Source: CAZCVI01 sp964502145
Lineage (GTDB): Bacteria; Acidobacteriota; Aminicenantia; UBA2199
Assembly: GCA_964502145.1 (NCBI GenBank)
Contig: CAZCVI010000026.1
Location: forward strand, 19,131-83,130
DNA: 64,000 nucleotides
Direction of reading: 5' to 3'
The notes beneath the pieces were generated by a model, which saw nothing but the letters and a program-made list of their open reading frames with translations, was not told where the DNA came from and did not search any database. Positions 44,589 to 53,335 of the stretch are shown here, in pieces. Both the position numbers and the translations under genes were made by a program. Numbering within the stretch: position 1 is the first letter of the stretch; each line of letters begins with the position of its first letter.

Positions 44589-45197
44589 ATGGAAAAACAC
44601 GAAGAAGAAAAGATAAAAATCGGCTATCAAGGCATTGAAGGCAGCAATACATTCAAATGCGCCCAATCCATGGCCAAAAAATTAGGCCTACGACACTACG
44701 AACTCCTCCCCCTGGTCAACTCGCAAAACGTCGTGGATGCGCTCATCCATAAAGAAATTATATATGGTGTTCTGGCTATTCAAAACAATTACGCGGGTCC
44801 AGTCCAAGAATCACAGGATGCTATCAAAGATATCCCGCTGGAAACAGTTCTCTCCGAACAAATGCCCATTCACCACGCCGCTTTTAAAAAAAATAAAAAG
44901 ACCCGCAACTTGGCTATTGACCTCGTCGTTTCCCATGAACAAGCCCTGAAACAATGTTTCTTAAGCATCAAAAAGTTATTCCCCAACGCCACTCTCCAAG
45001 CTATTGAAGATACAGCCATCGGTGCTAAAGACCTGGCCGAAGGCAAATACGGCTTCCGCACTGCCGTCATTTGTAGCTCCAGCGCTGGTGGAAAATACAA
45101 ACTGTGGATGGAAAAAGCCCAAATCCAAGACCACAAAGACAATACCACCGAATTCCAAATGTTTAAAATCTCCGATTCAGTAGAAAAAATCAATTAA
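44589..45197 (+). CDS. Prephenate dehydratase-like protein without ACT domain
   Basis: The 202-residue protein has the two-lobed prephenate dehydratase fold: IGYQGIEGSNTFKCAQSMA at the start, GVLAIQNNYAGPVQES in the substrate loop and NTTEFQMFKI at the end. Authentic PheA has a TRF motif in the last segment; here it reads TEF, so the catalytic arginine region is altered. There is no regulatory ACT domain. It may be a diverged dehydratase or bind a related ligand. Confidence 0.72.
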   Translation: MEKHEEEKIKIGYQGIEGSNTFKCAQSMAKKLGLRHYELLPLVNSQNVVDALIHKEIIYGVLAIQNNYAGPVQESQDAIKDIPLETVLSEQMPIHHAAFKKNKKTRNLAIDLVVSHEQALKQCFLSIKKLFPNATLQAIEDTAIGAKDLAEGKYGFRTAVICSSSAGGKYKLWMEKAQIQDHKDNTTEFQMFKISDSVEKIN

Positions 45198-45241
45198 CCC
45201 TTCACTGCTTTTTTTATTCGTTTCATTTGTATTGTCCAATT

Positions 45242-45402
45242 GAATTCACCGCCAAGTTAATGGGAATAATGGGAAGTATGGGAGTTATGAGAGTTATGGG
45301 ATAAACAAAATTATTCCCATTCCTCTCATAACTCCCATACTTCCCATTATTCCCATTATTCCCATACTTCCCATAACTCCCATTCTTCCCATACTTCCCA
45401 TT
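45242..45402. repeat. MITE-like element with GGGAAT minisatellite hairpin
   Basis: End GAATTCACCGCCAA (45242-45255), left arm of GGGANTATG-type 9-bp units (45260-45302), right arm of CCCATNNTT units (45313-45402). The right arm has about ten units, twice the left, and the right inverted end is missing. It lies just upstream of the S9 peptidase gene. Confidence 0.8.
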
Positions 45403-45484
45403 GCATTATTGACAGAAAAGTGCCTTTGGAGTACTATATGAATAAATGGATTAACTTTAAATTAAATTTTTCAAGGAGGAATGA

Positions 45485-47533
45485 ATGCGTTATATTGCAA
45501 GTTTTATGTTGATCTTGAGTATTATGATAAGCGGTGGTTCGTGCCTTTTCGCCGCAGACCCGCACCCCTTCACTGTAAAGGATCTCCTGGCCATGGACCG
45601 AATTTCTGGCCAAGCTGTATCGCCTGATGGCAAATGGATCGTGTTTGTCATTCGCACCACGGATATAGAAGCCAATAAAGGCCTCACCGACTTGTGGCTG
45701 ATTGGCATTGACGGCAAAGGCCTTCGCCGCCTCACCTCGAACCCTGCCTCGGATACCAGTCCTGTATGGTCCAAGGACGGGAAATATATTTACTTTCTCT
45801 CTACCCGCTCCGATTCCCAACAAGTATGGCGTATTGCCGCGGATGGTGGAGAAGCCACGAAAATAACCGACGAAAAACTCGACGTCGATAACCTCAAACT
45901 CTCCCCAGATGGTACCCAAATCGCTTTCACCATGGAAGTGTACCCCACCGACTCCCCGGCTGACACGGTTAAAAAGATGGATGAGGAAAAAAAGAACAAG
46001 GCCACGGGTAAAATCTATGACAAACTCTTCTTCCGCCACTGGGACTCCTGGGAAGATGGTCTTCGTTCTCATATTTTTGTTATGCCCAGCACTGGTGGTA
46101 CCCCTGTTGATGTCATGAAGGGCGTGGATGCGGATTCGCCGCTTAAGCCTTTTGGGGGTTCCGAGGAATTTACTTTCACCCCCGACAATAAAGGAATAGT
46201 CTACACCGCTTCCAGCAGCAAGGGCAGTGAAGCTGCTTGGTCTACCAATTACGATCTCTTTTGGGTGCCCATTGACGGTTCCCAAACAGCCAAAAACCTC
46301 ACTGCGGCCAATCTTGCCTGGGATACGACCCCGGTTTTCTCCAATGACGGCAAAACAATGGCTTATTTAGCCATGAAACGACCCGGCTTTGAAGCCGACC
46401 GCTTCACTATCATCCTGCGTTCTTGGGCGGATGGCAAAGAACAGGTACTAACGGAAAAGTGGGATCGCTCGGCCAACACCATTGTCTGGGAACCCAAAGA
46501 CAAAGTCATCTATACCTATTCCCCTAATCTGGGCCAACAATCCATTTTTGCGATAGATATTAAAACCGGTCAAGCCACTGTAATAGTGGAAAAAGGCCAG
46601 ACCACCAGCATTGAGTACACCAAAGATAAAATCCTCTACAGCCTTAATTCTCTGAGTAGTCCGGCTGAACTCTACTGCTACGATTTGAAAACAAAAAAAT
46701 CCCAGCAGGTCACCTTCATCAATAAAGAAAAACTTGCTGCTGTCAAACTTGGCGAACACGAGCAATTCACTTTCAAAGGATGGAATGATGAAACGGTTTG
46801 GTGTTATGTCATGAAGCCTATTGACTTTACCCCCGCGCAAAAGTACCCTATCGCCTTTCTAATTCATGGTGGTCCTCAGGGTTCTTTTGGCAATGACTTT
46901 CACTATCGTTGGAACCCCAATATCTATGCCGCTCGTGGTTATGCAGTGGTAATGGTGGATTTTCATGGTTCGACTGGTTATGGTCAAGCCTTCACTGATT
47001 CTATTAGTGGGGATTGGGGGGGTAAACCTCTTGAAGACCTGCAAAAAGGGTTGGCTGCCGCAGTAGAGAAATATCCTTGGATGGATGGAGACCGTGTGGC
47101 CGCTCTGGGTGCTTCTTATGGTGGATATATGATTAACTGGATTGCAGGGAATTGGTCCGGTCGTTTTCGTTGTCTTGTGGCTCATGATGGAAACATAGAC
47201 GAGCGCTTGGCTTATTATGATACCGAAGAGTTATGGTTCCCTGAATGGGATCACAAAGGTACGCCATGGGACAATCCAGAAGGATATACCAAGCACAATC
47301 CTATTGAGTACGTCAAGAACTGGAAAACCCCGACGCTGATTGTGCATGGTGGGAAGGATTACCGTGTCGTAGAGACCCAGGGTTTCTCTGCGTTCACTGC
47401 TTTGCAGCGAAAAGGCATTCCCAGCAAATTACTGTACTTTCCCGACGAGAACCATTGGGTGCTAAAACCGCAAAACTCTATCCTCTGGCACAACACCGTG
47501 TTGGATTGGTTGGATGAATATACAAAGAAATAA
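45485..47533 (+). CDS. Exported S9-family prolyl oligopeptidase-like peptidase
   Basis: A 682-residue serine peptidase with a signal peptide (to about residue 23), an N-terminal WD40-like beta-propeller (repeats such as QAVSPDGKWIVFV and LKLSPDGTQIAFTM) and a C-terminal alpha/beta hydrolase. The triad is S544 (GASYGGY), D625 (GGKDYRV) and H657 (ENHWV). Likely a periplasmic dipeptidyl- or acylaminoacyl-peptidase that degrades peptides. AGGAGG precedes the ATG. It starts about 80 bp after a repeat element. Confidence 0.93.
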   Translation: MRYIASFMLILSIMISGGSCLFAADPHPFTVKDLLAMDRISGQAVSPDGKWIVFVIRTTDIEANKGLTDLWLIGIDGKGLRRLTSNPASDTSPVWSKDGKYIYFLSTRSDSQQVWRIAADGGEATKITDEKLDVDNLKLSPDGTQIAFTMEVYPTDSPADTVKKMDEEKKNKATGKIYDKLFFRHWDSWEDGLRSHIFVMPSTGGTPVDVMKGVDADSPLKPFGGSEEFTFTPDNKGIVYTASSSKGSEAAWSTNYDLFWVPIDGSQTAKNLTAANLAWDTTPVFSNDGKTMAYLAMKRPGFEADRFTIILRSWADGKEQVLTEKWDRSANTIVWEPKDKVIYTYSPNLGQQSIFAIDIKTGQATVIVEKGQTTSIEYTKDKILYSLNSLSSPAELYCYDLKTKKSQQVTFINKEKLAAVKLGEHEQFTFKGWNDETVWCYVMKPIDFTPAQKYPIAFLIHGGPQGSFGNDFHYRWNPNIYAARGYAVVMVDFHGSTGYGQAFTDSISGDWGGKPLEDLQKGLAAAVEKYPWMDGDRVAALGASYGGYMINWIAGNWSGRFRCLVAHDGNIDERLAYYDTEELWFPEWDHKGTPWDNPEGYTKHNPIEYVKNWKTPTLIVHGGKDYRVVETQGFSAFTALQRKGIPSKLLYFPDENHWVLKPQNSILWHNTVLDWLDEYTKK

Positions 47534-47550
47534 AAAGTATTGTTAATAAT

Positions 47551-47608
47551 AAAAGCTTTTGGGGGTCCAGGGGCCTTTTCTCGAAAAGGTCCTTGGCCGC
47601 CGGAGGTT
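47551..47608 (+). terminator. Hairpin element after the S9 peptidase gene
   Basis: AAAAGCTTTT, an imperfect dyad with GGCCTTTTCTCGAAAAGGTCC at its centre (47567-47596), then GCCGCCGGAGG. It shares flanks with the element at 12271-12327, while the stem differs in a compensated way. Confidence 0.6.
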
Positions 47609-47679
47609 GATATTTAATCGAGTATGATCATTTCGTACTGGAAGATACTCAATATACGGAGACTATTTTTATTTCCAGC

Positions 47680-47708
47680 TTGATTTATCGGTATAACTCA
47701 AGTAGAAT
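47680..47708 (+). promoter_or_regulatory. Promoter of the orphan MNT gene
   Basis: TTGATT (47680-47685), 17-bp spacer, TAGAAT (47703-47708), about 26 bp before the ATG. Confidence 0.65.
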
Positions 47709-47734
47709 ACAAATAAAATAAAAGAGTTCAGAAC

Positions 47735-48061
47735 ATGGATCAAACAACAGTTTTAGAAAACGTTAAAGGATACATTGCTTATTTGCAGAAAAACCAGTTG
47801 GATGTCCGTGCGGTTTATCTTTTCGGCTCCTTTGCCAAGGGCCTCGCCAATGAAAACAGTGATATCGACCTTGCCATTGTTTTAAGAGGAATGGAAAACA
47901 GCTTTTTAACCCAGGTCCAATTGATGAAGTACAGAAGAGACTTCGATTTAAGAATCGAACCCCATCCCTTCTTTGAAACGGATTTTACCCCCTCCAATCC
48001 CTTTGCAAACGAGATCATCAGCACAGGCATCGCCGTGGCAATGTGTGTCGCAAGAACTTAG
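47735..48061 (+). CDS. MNT-domain nucleotidyltransferase, without HEPN partner
   Basis: The 108-residue protein has FGSFAKGLANENSDIDLA (G31, S32, D43, D45), the minimal nucleotidyltransferase active site. Known relatives are antitoxins paired with HEPN proteins, but here the next gene is a convergent decarboxylase and no HEPN gene follows. It could be a remnant of a lost pair or a solitary enzyme. It is not closely similar to the MNT protein at 37583. Confidence 0.82.
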   Translation: MDQTTVLENVKGYIAYLQKNQLDVRAVYLFGSFAKGLANENSDIDLAIVLRGMENSFLTQVQLMKYRRDFDLRIEPHPFFETDFTPSNPFANEIISTGIAVAMCVART

Positions 48062-48082
48062 ACGCTTAGCATACCCCAAACG

Positions 48083-49501
48083 TCACAACAATTCGTAAGC
48101 CATATCTTTAATCAACCTCCATGCAACGCGCACGTGGCGTTCTTGCTGAAAGGTCTGCCCAATCACCAGTCGCAAGGTAAACATGCCGTTCAACTTCGTG
48201 TGGGTGAGATATATTTTTCCGCTATCATTCAATGTTTCCATTAATTTCTGGTTGAATTTATCCAAGGCGTCTTCACCCTCGATAGATTCGTGTCTAAAAC
48301 GAAAACACACCGTGGCAAAAGGCACGGGTGCCAATAATTCAAAGTCAGGGGAACCTAAAATATCAGCCGCTAACCGTTCCGCCCATTTAATATGGCCCCG
48401 TATTTTTTCCTGAAGCCCAGCAACGCCATAACTACGAATCACAAACCATAACTTCAACGCTCGGAACCGACGACCCAATTGAATCCCCCAATCCCGATAA
48501 TTATTCACCTGTTCCCCTTCTTTCGTCTTCAAATATTCCGGTAAGATTTCAAAGGAACGAATCAAAACTTCCTTGCTCTTTACATAATAGACCGAGCAAT
48601 CAAAATTGGTGAACATCCATTTATGGGGATTAAAAACAAAACTATCCGCCATTTCAATCCCTTTTAACAAATCCCGTTTCTCTGGTAATAGCAGTGCAGT
48701 CCCCGCATAAGCTGCATCCACATGCAACCACAAACCATATCGTTGACAAATCAAACCAATCGCTGCCAACGGGTCAATCGCTGTCGAACCCGTCGTTCCA
48801 AAAGCAGAGACCACTGCCATCGGTACATATCCTGCGGCCAAATCGTTCTGCACCATTTCTGCCAGTTTCTCAGGAATCAAAGCAAAAACACGATCTACTG
48901 GCACCTTGCGTAAATTCTCTTTCCCTATGCCAATCGCTTTAACAGCTTTCTCAATCGAAGAGTGGGCTTCAGTTGAACAATACACAATGAATTTTTGTCG
49001 CTCAAATAAGCCATCTTTATTCACCGCGAACTGCGATAACTTCTCGCGGGCGCTAATCAAGGCGCACATTGTGGCTGTTGAGGCTGTATCTTGAATCACT
49101 CCGGTAAAACCAACCGGTAACCCGATTAATTCAGCTACCCATTCCATCACCCGTTCTTCCAATTCTGTGGCTGCGGGCGAGGTTTGCCAACTCATGCATT
49201 GCGCACCCAACGCAGCAGTCAACATCTCTCCCAACAAAGACGGGAAACTGGTATTGGCATTAAAATAAGCAAAAAAAGAAGGATGTTGCCAATGCGTAAT
49301 GCCCGGCATAATTACCTTTTGAAAATCAGCGAATATCGTATCAAAAGATTCCCCCGTTTTTGGTGGTGACTGTGGTAATTGCTTGATAATCTCTCCCGGT
49401 TTGACCTGTGATTTTACCGGGTACTGTTCCACGTGTTCATAATAATCCGCCATCCAATCCACCATCTCGTGTGCCCGTTTTCTAAACTCTTCGCGTTCCA
49501 T
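48083..49501 (-). CDS. PLP-dependent aromatic-L-amino-acid decarboxylase family protein
   Basis: A 472-residue group II decarboxylase. HWQHPSFFAYFNANTSFPSLLGEML in the N-terminal part is characteristic of aromatic amino-acid decarboxylases; LWLHVDAAYAGTALL and the PLP-binding lysine in VFNPHKWMFTNFDCS complete the site. Predicted products are aromatic amines from Trp, Tyr or Phe; substrate is inferred from family only. It is convergent with the MNT gene. Confidence 0.92.
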   Translation of the reverse strand: MEREEFRKRAHEMVDWMADYYEHVEQYPVKSQVKPGEIIKQLPQSPPKTGESFDTIFADFQKVIMPGITHWQHPSFFAYFNANTSFPSLLGEMLTAALGAQCMSWQTSPAATELEERVMEWVAELIGLPVGFTGVIQDTASTATMCALISAREKLSQFAVNKDGLFERQKFIVYCSTEAHSSIEKAVKAIGIGKENLRKVPVDRVFALIPEKLAEMVQNDLAAGYVPMAVVSAFGTTGSTAIDPLAAIGLICQRYGLWLHVDAAYAGTALLLPEKRDLLKGIEMADSFVFNPHKWMFTNFDCSVYYVKSKEVLIRSFEILPEYLKTKEGEQVNNYRDWGIQLGRRFRALKLWFVIRSYGVAGLQEKIRGHIKWAERLAADILGSPDFELLAPVPFATVCFRFRHESIEGEDALDKFNQKLMETLNDSGKIYLTHTKLNGMFTLRLVIGQTFQQERHVRVAWRLIKDMAYELL

Positions 49502-49675
49502 TATAATTTCCTAGCTTGTCCACTAATTCTTTCACCTGTTATTATTTGAATGAGAAAAAAAATAACTGCGTGCGTCACCATATACACCGCTCTCTTTCAG
49601 CAGGGACAGAACATTAGGAAATGTCCTGCCCCGTGAAACTGAAAGTTTCAGAGTCTCAGCCATCGTGGAAATGCA

Positions 49676-49993
49676 CTAATATTTATTATAACAATTCCAC
49701 TGGCTGGTCGCCTCACACACCACATTTCGCTGATAGGGAAGTCCATCATCCTGATCATAGCAATGGACTGTGTAATAAGAGACACAAATTGCACCCACCT
49801 CACAATAACTGCCTATAAAAAATGAATTTTCATATTCATCTGGGGTGTTACACTGGTTTTCTATATACCAATCGCAATTACTAAACCCGAAGCATTCATA
49901 GGTCATTATGGAATACATTAAAGGTTCCGTGATTGCGATCACGGTGATGACAACCATGATAAGACCAACCGTATACCACAAGAATTTTTTCAT
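49676..49993 (-). CDS. Small exported Cys-rich protein, third gene of redoxin-propeller cassette
   Basis: A 105-residue protein: an N-terminal membrane or signal helix (WYTVGLIMVVITVIAITEPL) and a mature part with eight cysteines, an even number that fits four disulfides. It starts 11 bp after the propeller gene with an AGGAGG site. It shares no obvious sequence with the 53-residue peptide of the first cassette, but has the same position class and export signal. It is a candidate substrate of the CxxC redoxin encoded two genes upstream (inference). Confidence 0.7.
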   Translation of the reverse strand: MKKFLWYTVGLIMVVITVIAITEPLMYSIMTYECFGFSNCDWYIENQCNTPDEYENSFFIGSYCEVGAICVSYYTVHCYDQDDGLPYQRNVVCEATSQWNCYNKY

Positions 49994-50004
49994 CCTACTT
50001 CCTC

Positions 50005-51096
50005 CTATTGTTTACTCTTAAATATTGATACACTGCTTTCTTCTACCCCATAAAACAATTGATTTCGTTTAGCAAGAATTCGTTGAACATTATTGGGCTG
50101 GCAATAATAGATCGCGCGCAATACGCCTTGCAAATCGAATTTATAAACGGGAGCATGTTTGGTGCCTTGACGAGCGGTGAATAAATAAAAAAATGATTCA
50201 TTGTCTTTATCCACAAAAAAATCTCCAAACATAGTCACAGTTGTATTATTATTTTTAAATCTTTTCTGATATTTCTTAATTCTATCCGAACATTTAATTA
50301 ATGCGCGTTCAGGCCAAATTTTAAGCTGCTTTAGAAGTTTTCCCTCCTTAAATATATAAAGTATTGAAGCGCGAGCTAAATAGACAAGCAATCGACCATC
50401 GGATAAAACGTCAAATATTATCTCAAGACTCGATGGGGGAAATGCATCTGGATGCCTAGTATCATACCATGGGGCGTTAATCAGATATTGGTCCACTTCC
50501 CCTTTATCTAACAGCCGATATTTCAATTTCAAGTCTTTATCCAAGACATCAATGCCATGTGTTATAGGGGATATTGTATAGACATTTTGAAATTTATCCA
50601 CAACAGGGATAAAGCTAAGGCCACCATATGTAATCAATCGTATTTCCTTGATTGGAATTGCCTGTCTATCGAAAGCAATAATTTTTTTATTTAAGGGAGC
50701 GATGAAGTACAGGTACCCGTTTTGGGAAAAATACAAAGAGTGGTAAGAATTTCCTTTTTTCATGGCCTCATATGGACCCTGACCATGTTTTAGGAAGACC
50801 TTTCTCAGCTTCAAATCCTTTCCGAACGAGAACACTTTCGTTAAAAGATCATCAAAAACAAAAAAGCCACCTTGATCATCCGTCACTATATCCTGTGGCC
50901 GGGCGAAGAAGTTTTCCTCATCAATTTCCTCATCGATTCTTCCCACTTTCTCCAAGGGAATATACATGGAATCCTTTTCGATATGAGTTGGGACAGGATT
51001 TTTTATCACCACCGGTTTCCCCGCGATTAAGCCAACAGGTAAAACAAACCAGACTGCACCGATAAAGGTGAGCCAAAACCTCGTTGACATGGTCAT
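50005..51096 (-). CDS. Exported 6-bladed beta-propeller protein (second)
   Basis: The 363-residue product has a signal sequence (FWLTFIGAVWFVLPVGLIAG) and a beta-propeller with LRKVFLKHGQGPYEAM, equivalent to the GxGPxE motif in the protein at 17078. Its length is the same as the first propeller (363). It starts immediately after the redoxin stop codon, so translation is coupled. Ligand and role are unknown. Confidence 0.77.
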   Translation of the reverse strand: MTMSTRFWLTFIGAVWFVLPVGLIAGKPVVIKNPVPTHIEKDSMYIPLEKVGRIDEEIDEENFFARPQDIVTDDQGGFFVFDDLLTKVFSFGKDLKLRKVFLKHGQGPYEAMKKGNSYHSLYFSQNGYLYFIAPLNKKIIAFDRQAIPIKEIRLITYGGLSFIPVVDKFQNVYTISPITHGIDVLDKDLKLKYRLLDKGEVDQYLINAPWYDTRHPDAFPPSSLEIIFDVLSDGRLLVYLARASILYIFKEGKLLKQLKIWPERALIKCSDRIKKYQKRFKNNNTTVTMFGDFFVDKDNESFFYLFTARQGTKHAPVYKFDLQGVLRAIYYCQPNNVQRILAKRNQLFYGVEESSVSIFKSKQ

Positions 51097-51678
51097 TTAT
51101 TCTCCTCCTTTTCCTGCTTTATTATTTTTAAGGAATTTTTTTATCGTCCTCAAGATATAAGTATAATCGTCTCCGTCGAGAGTCTCAAGTCTAATGAAGT
51201 CGACGTTGTTATTCATATACAGAATGCTATGTGCATAGTTGTGTTGGAGTCGCAACTGATTTTTGAATTTGTCCATGTCAACCGGTGAATAATAAGTGAA
51301 GCCGGGATGCGCAGTTTCTTGATAATCGAACATTTCCTGAGGTGATCCCAGCCATATCCCATATATCTCCACTTCATCATTTACTGCAATTGCAAGACGT
51401 TTATAAAAATTCTGGTTCGTGTTGCAAGAAATACATGGCTGTTTGGGGATAAAAATGAGGTGCGGTTTCCCATTGTTTAGGAGTGAAGCATCCACTCTCC
51501 GATTATCCGTTCCCACCAAATCGAAATAATCGATTCGCTCTCCTTTCAGAAGATGGGTCAAAGCCCCCTTCATTTTGACAATTTGACGGTTTTGCTTGAT
51601 GGTCAGGAAAATCAAGAAAACAATAACAAGAATTAAAGCCAAAATTACTGCTAAAATAAAATGCTTTCTCTTATTCAT
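51097..51678 (-). CDS. Membrane-anchored thioredoxin-like protein (second)
   Basis: A 193-residue protein with an N-terminal transmembrane helix (FILAVILALILVIVFLIFL) and an external thioredoxin-like domain with FIPKQPCISCNTN (CxxC) near residue 85. Layout matches the redoxin at 16254. It heads the three-gene minus-strand cassette with the propeller and the Cys-rich protein. Confidence 0.77.
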   Translation of the reverse strand: MNKRKHFILAVILALILVIVFLIFLTIKQNRQIVKMKGALTHLLKGERIDYFDLVGTDNRRVDASLLNNGKPHLIFIPKQPCISCNTNQNFYKRLAIAVNDEVEIYGIWLGSPQEMFDYQETAHPGFTYYSPVDMDKFKNQLRLQHNYAHSILYMNNNVDFIRLETLDGDDYTYILRTIKKFLKNNKAGKGGE

Positions 51679-51823
51679 AAAAGGATATATAGCATTTTAT
51701 GAATTGTTTTGCAATACCTATAACGTTTTTTATATTTTTTTTCAAGGAACGATCATGGTGTGATACCGCCTGACACGTTCAATGAAGCCTCCGCTAGAAA
51801 AAACCATATCAAAAAGAACCTTT

Positions 51824-51902
51824 GCCCACGAATTATCACGAATTTACACGAAAGAACCTTTTTAATTCTTTTAATTCGCGTTAATTCGTGAAATTCGTGG
51901 GC
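51824..51902. repeat. CACGAATT-type long hairpin
   Basis: Left arm CCCACGAATTATCACGAATT, right arm AATTCGTGAAATTCGTGGGC, with a loop that includes TTAATTCTTTTAATT. It lies upstream of the redoxin cassette and directly after the stop of the FAD oxidoreductase (on the minus strand, upstream of neither gene's start codon by less than 140 bp). Confidence 0.78.
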
Positions 51903-51913
51903 GTCTTTTTCTT

Positions 51914-53335
51914 TTAATTCTCCTGGAAATTGGCAAGAGCATCAATCGAAACCGGTTTTAATGGCGGCCTGACATTAAATAAACCGTTAACCTCTGCACT
52001 CTTACCAGTCACCGCGCTTAAAATGTCATAAATCACCGGGCCACACGTTCTACCCTGACAATTCCCCATTGTCAGGCGCATTCCAGACTTCAATGCTTGC
52101 GGTGTATTGTACCCGGCGGCAATTCCTTCCTTGACTTCCTTCATCGTGATATCCTCGCACCGACAAATTGTCGTGTCATCGGGAATATCCAGGATAGCTG
52201 GAGCAGGCACATGGTACAGAGAATTAAAACAGTGGGCAAAACCAAGATGATGACGCCGTTTCTTAGTCCATGTTTGCAATTGCTGTTGATACGTCGTTTC
52301 ATCCAAGCGATCAAACTTCTTCAAAATACTCAGCGCCGCAATTTTACCCTCATCAATCGATTTAAACGCGCCACCCACGCCCGTGATCTCGCCCGCGGCA
52401 AAAATATTGGGCACCGAAGTTTCCAAGCCATCATTCACTTTCACAATCCAGCCACCCAATGAGGCAACATACTCCAAACCACATCCTGCCAGTTGTGGTG
52501 CTTCAATATTGGGCGTAAAACCATACCCTACAGCCAGTGCATTCGTTTTGTATATTTTTTCCGTGCCCGTGATTAATTGGCCATCACTATTTGCTTTGCC
52601 TACCACCACTTCTTCTAACACACCATTACCCCGCGCTTCCACGATCTTGCGGCGGTACTTTACCGATACACCTGAAAAGAAGAGCTTGGACAAAAACTTG
52701 CCACCCTCCACCACTTTCGCCATCTGAAACACCAACTGCGGAAGCATCTGCACTTTATCTATCATGCCACTTTGTTCCAACACGGCCATCACATGTCCCT
52801 TGTTCTTGAGGAACTCATAGGCCACTGAAAAAAGGAACAAACCAGACCCACCAATCAACATATTCTTGGCGGGTAAGATACCGGAACTTTTTATCATCAC
52901 CTGAACCATGCCAGTTGAATACACACCCGGTAGTGTCCACCCTTTAAAAGGCAGGAACCGTTCCCTGGCACCCGTGGCGAATAAAAGCACATCGCAGGTA
53001 ATATCCAGAATCTCTTTTCGTTCCGATTCTAACATGAGCCGGTTGTGCGGATATATCCCGATCACATTCGTCCGGTTCATGATCGTGATTTTCTTTTGTT
53101 TCACATTCTCTACAAAAGCGAAACCGATTTTTTTAACATGGTCTGGCTGATAACCGGGGAAATCGCCCAGGTGGTCCGGGATTTTCCGTAATAATTGTCC
53201 GCCGATGTGGAGGTTCTCATCTACCATCAGGACAGACAATTGGTGATCTGCCAGGATGCTGGCCGCAGCCAAACCCGAGAAGCCGCTGCCCACGATGACT
53301 ACATTGTAATTTTGTTGGTGGTTTAGGTTACTCAT
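51914..53335 (-). CDS. FAD-dependent oxidoreductase with C-terminal BFD-like 2Fe-2S domain
   Basis: A 473-residue protein resembling the HcnB / opine-oxidase alpha / sarcosine-oxidase alpha family. It has FAD binding GSGFSGLAAASIL, ATGARERFLPF and NIFAAGEITGVGGAFKSIDEG, then a C-terminal Cys domain with CRCEDIT and GNCQGRTCG (four cysteines). Such subunits oxidise amino acids or imino acids with a partner ferredoxin-like subunit, which is the next upstream gene with an 8-bp overlap. The usual third, DAO-type subunit is not present here. Confidence 0.87.
   Translation of the reverse strand: MSNLNHQQNYNVVIVGSGFSGLAAASILADHQLSVLMVDENLHIGGQLLRKIPDHLGDFPGYQPDHVKKIGFAFVENVKQKKITIMNRTNVIGIYPHNRLMLESERKEILDITCDVLLFATGARERFLPFKGWTLPGVYSTGMVQVMIKSSGILPAKNMLIGGSGLFLFSVAYEFLKNKGHVMAVLEQSGMIDKVQMLPQLVFQMAKVVEGGKFLSKLFFSGVSVKYRRKIVEARGNGVLEEVVVGKANSDGQLITGTEKIYKTNALAVGYGFTPNIEAPQLAGCGLEYVASLGGWIVKVNDGLETSVPNIFAAGEITGVGGAFKSIDEGKIAALSILKKFDRLDETTYQQQLQTWTKKRRHHLGFAHCFNSLYHVPAPAILDIPDDTTICRCEDITMKEVKEGIAAGYNTPQALKSGMRLTMGNCQGRTCGPVIYDILSAVTGKSAEVNGLFNVRPPLKPVSIDALANFQEN

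Noticed and set aside
45434..46285. 283-codon minus-strand frame
   Set aside because: It is antisense to the well-supported S9 peptidase gene and has no family resemblance.
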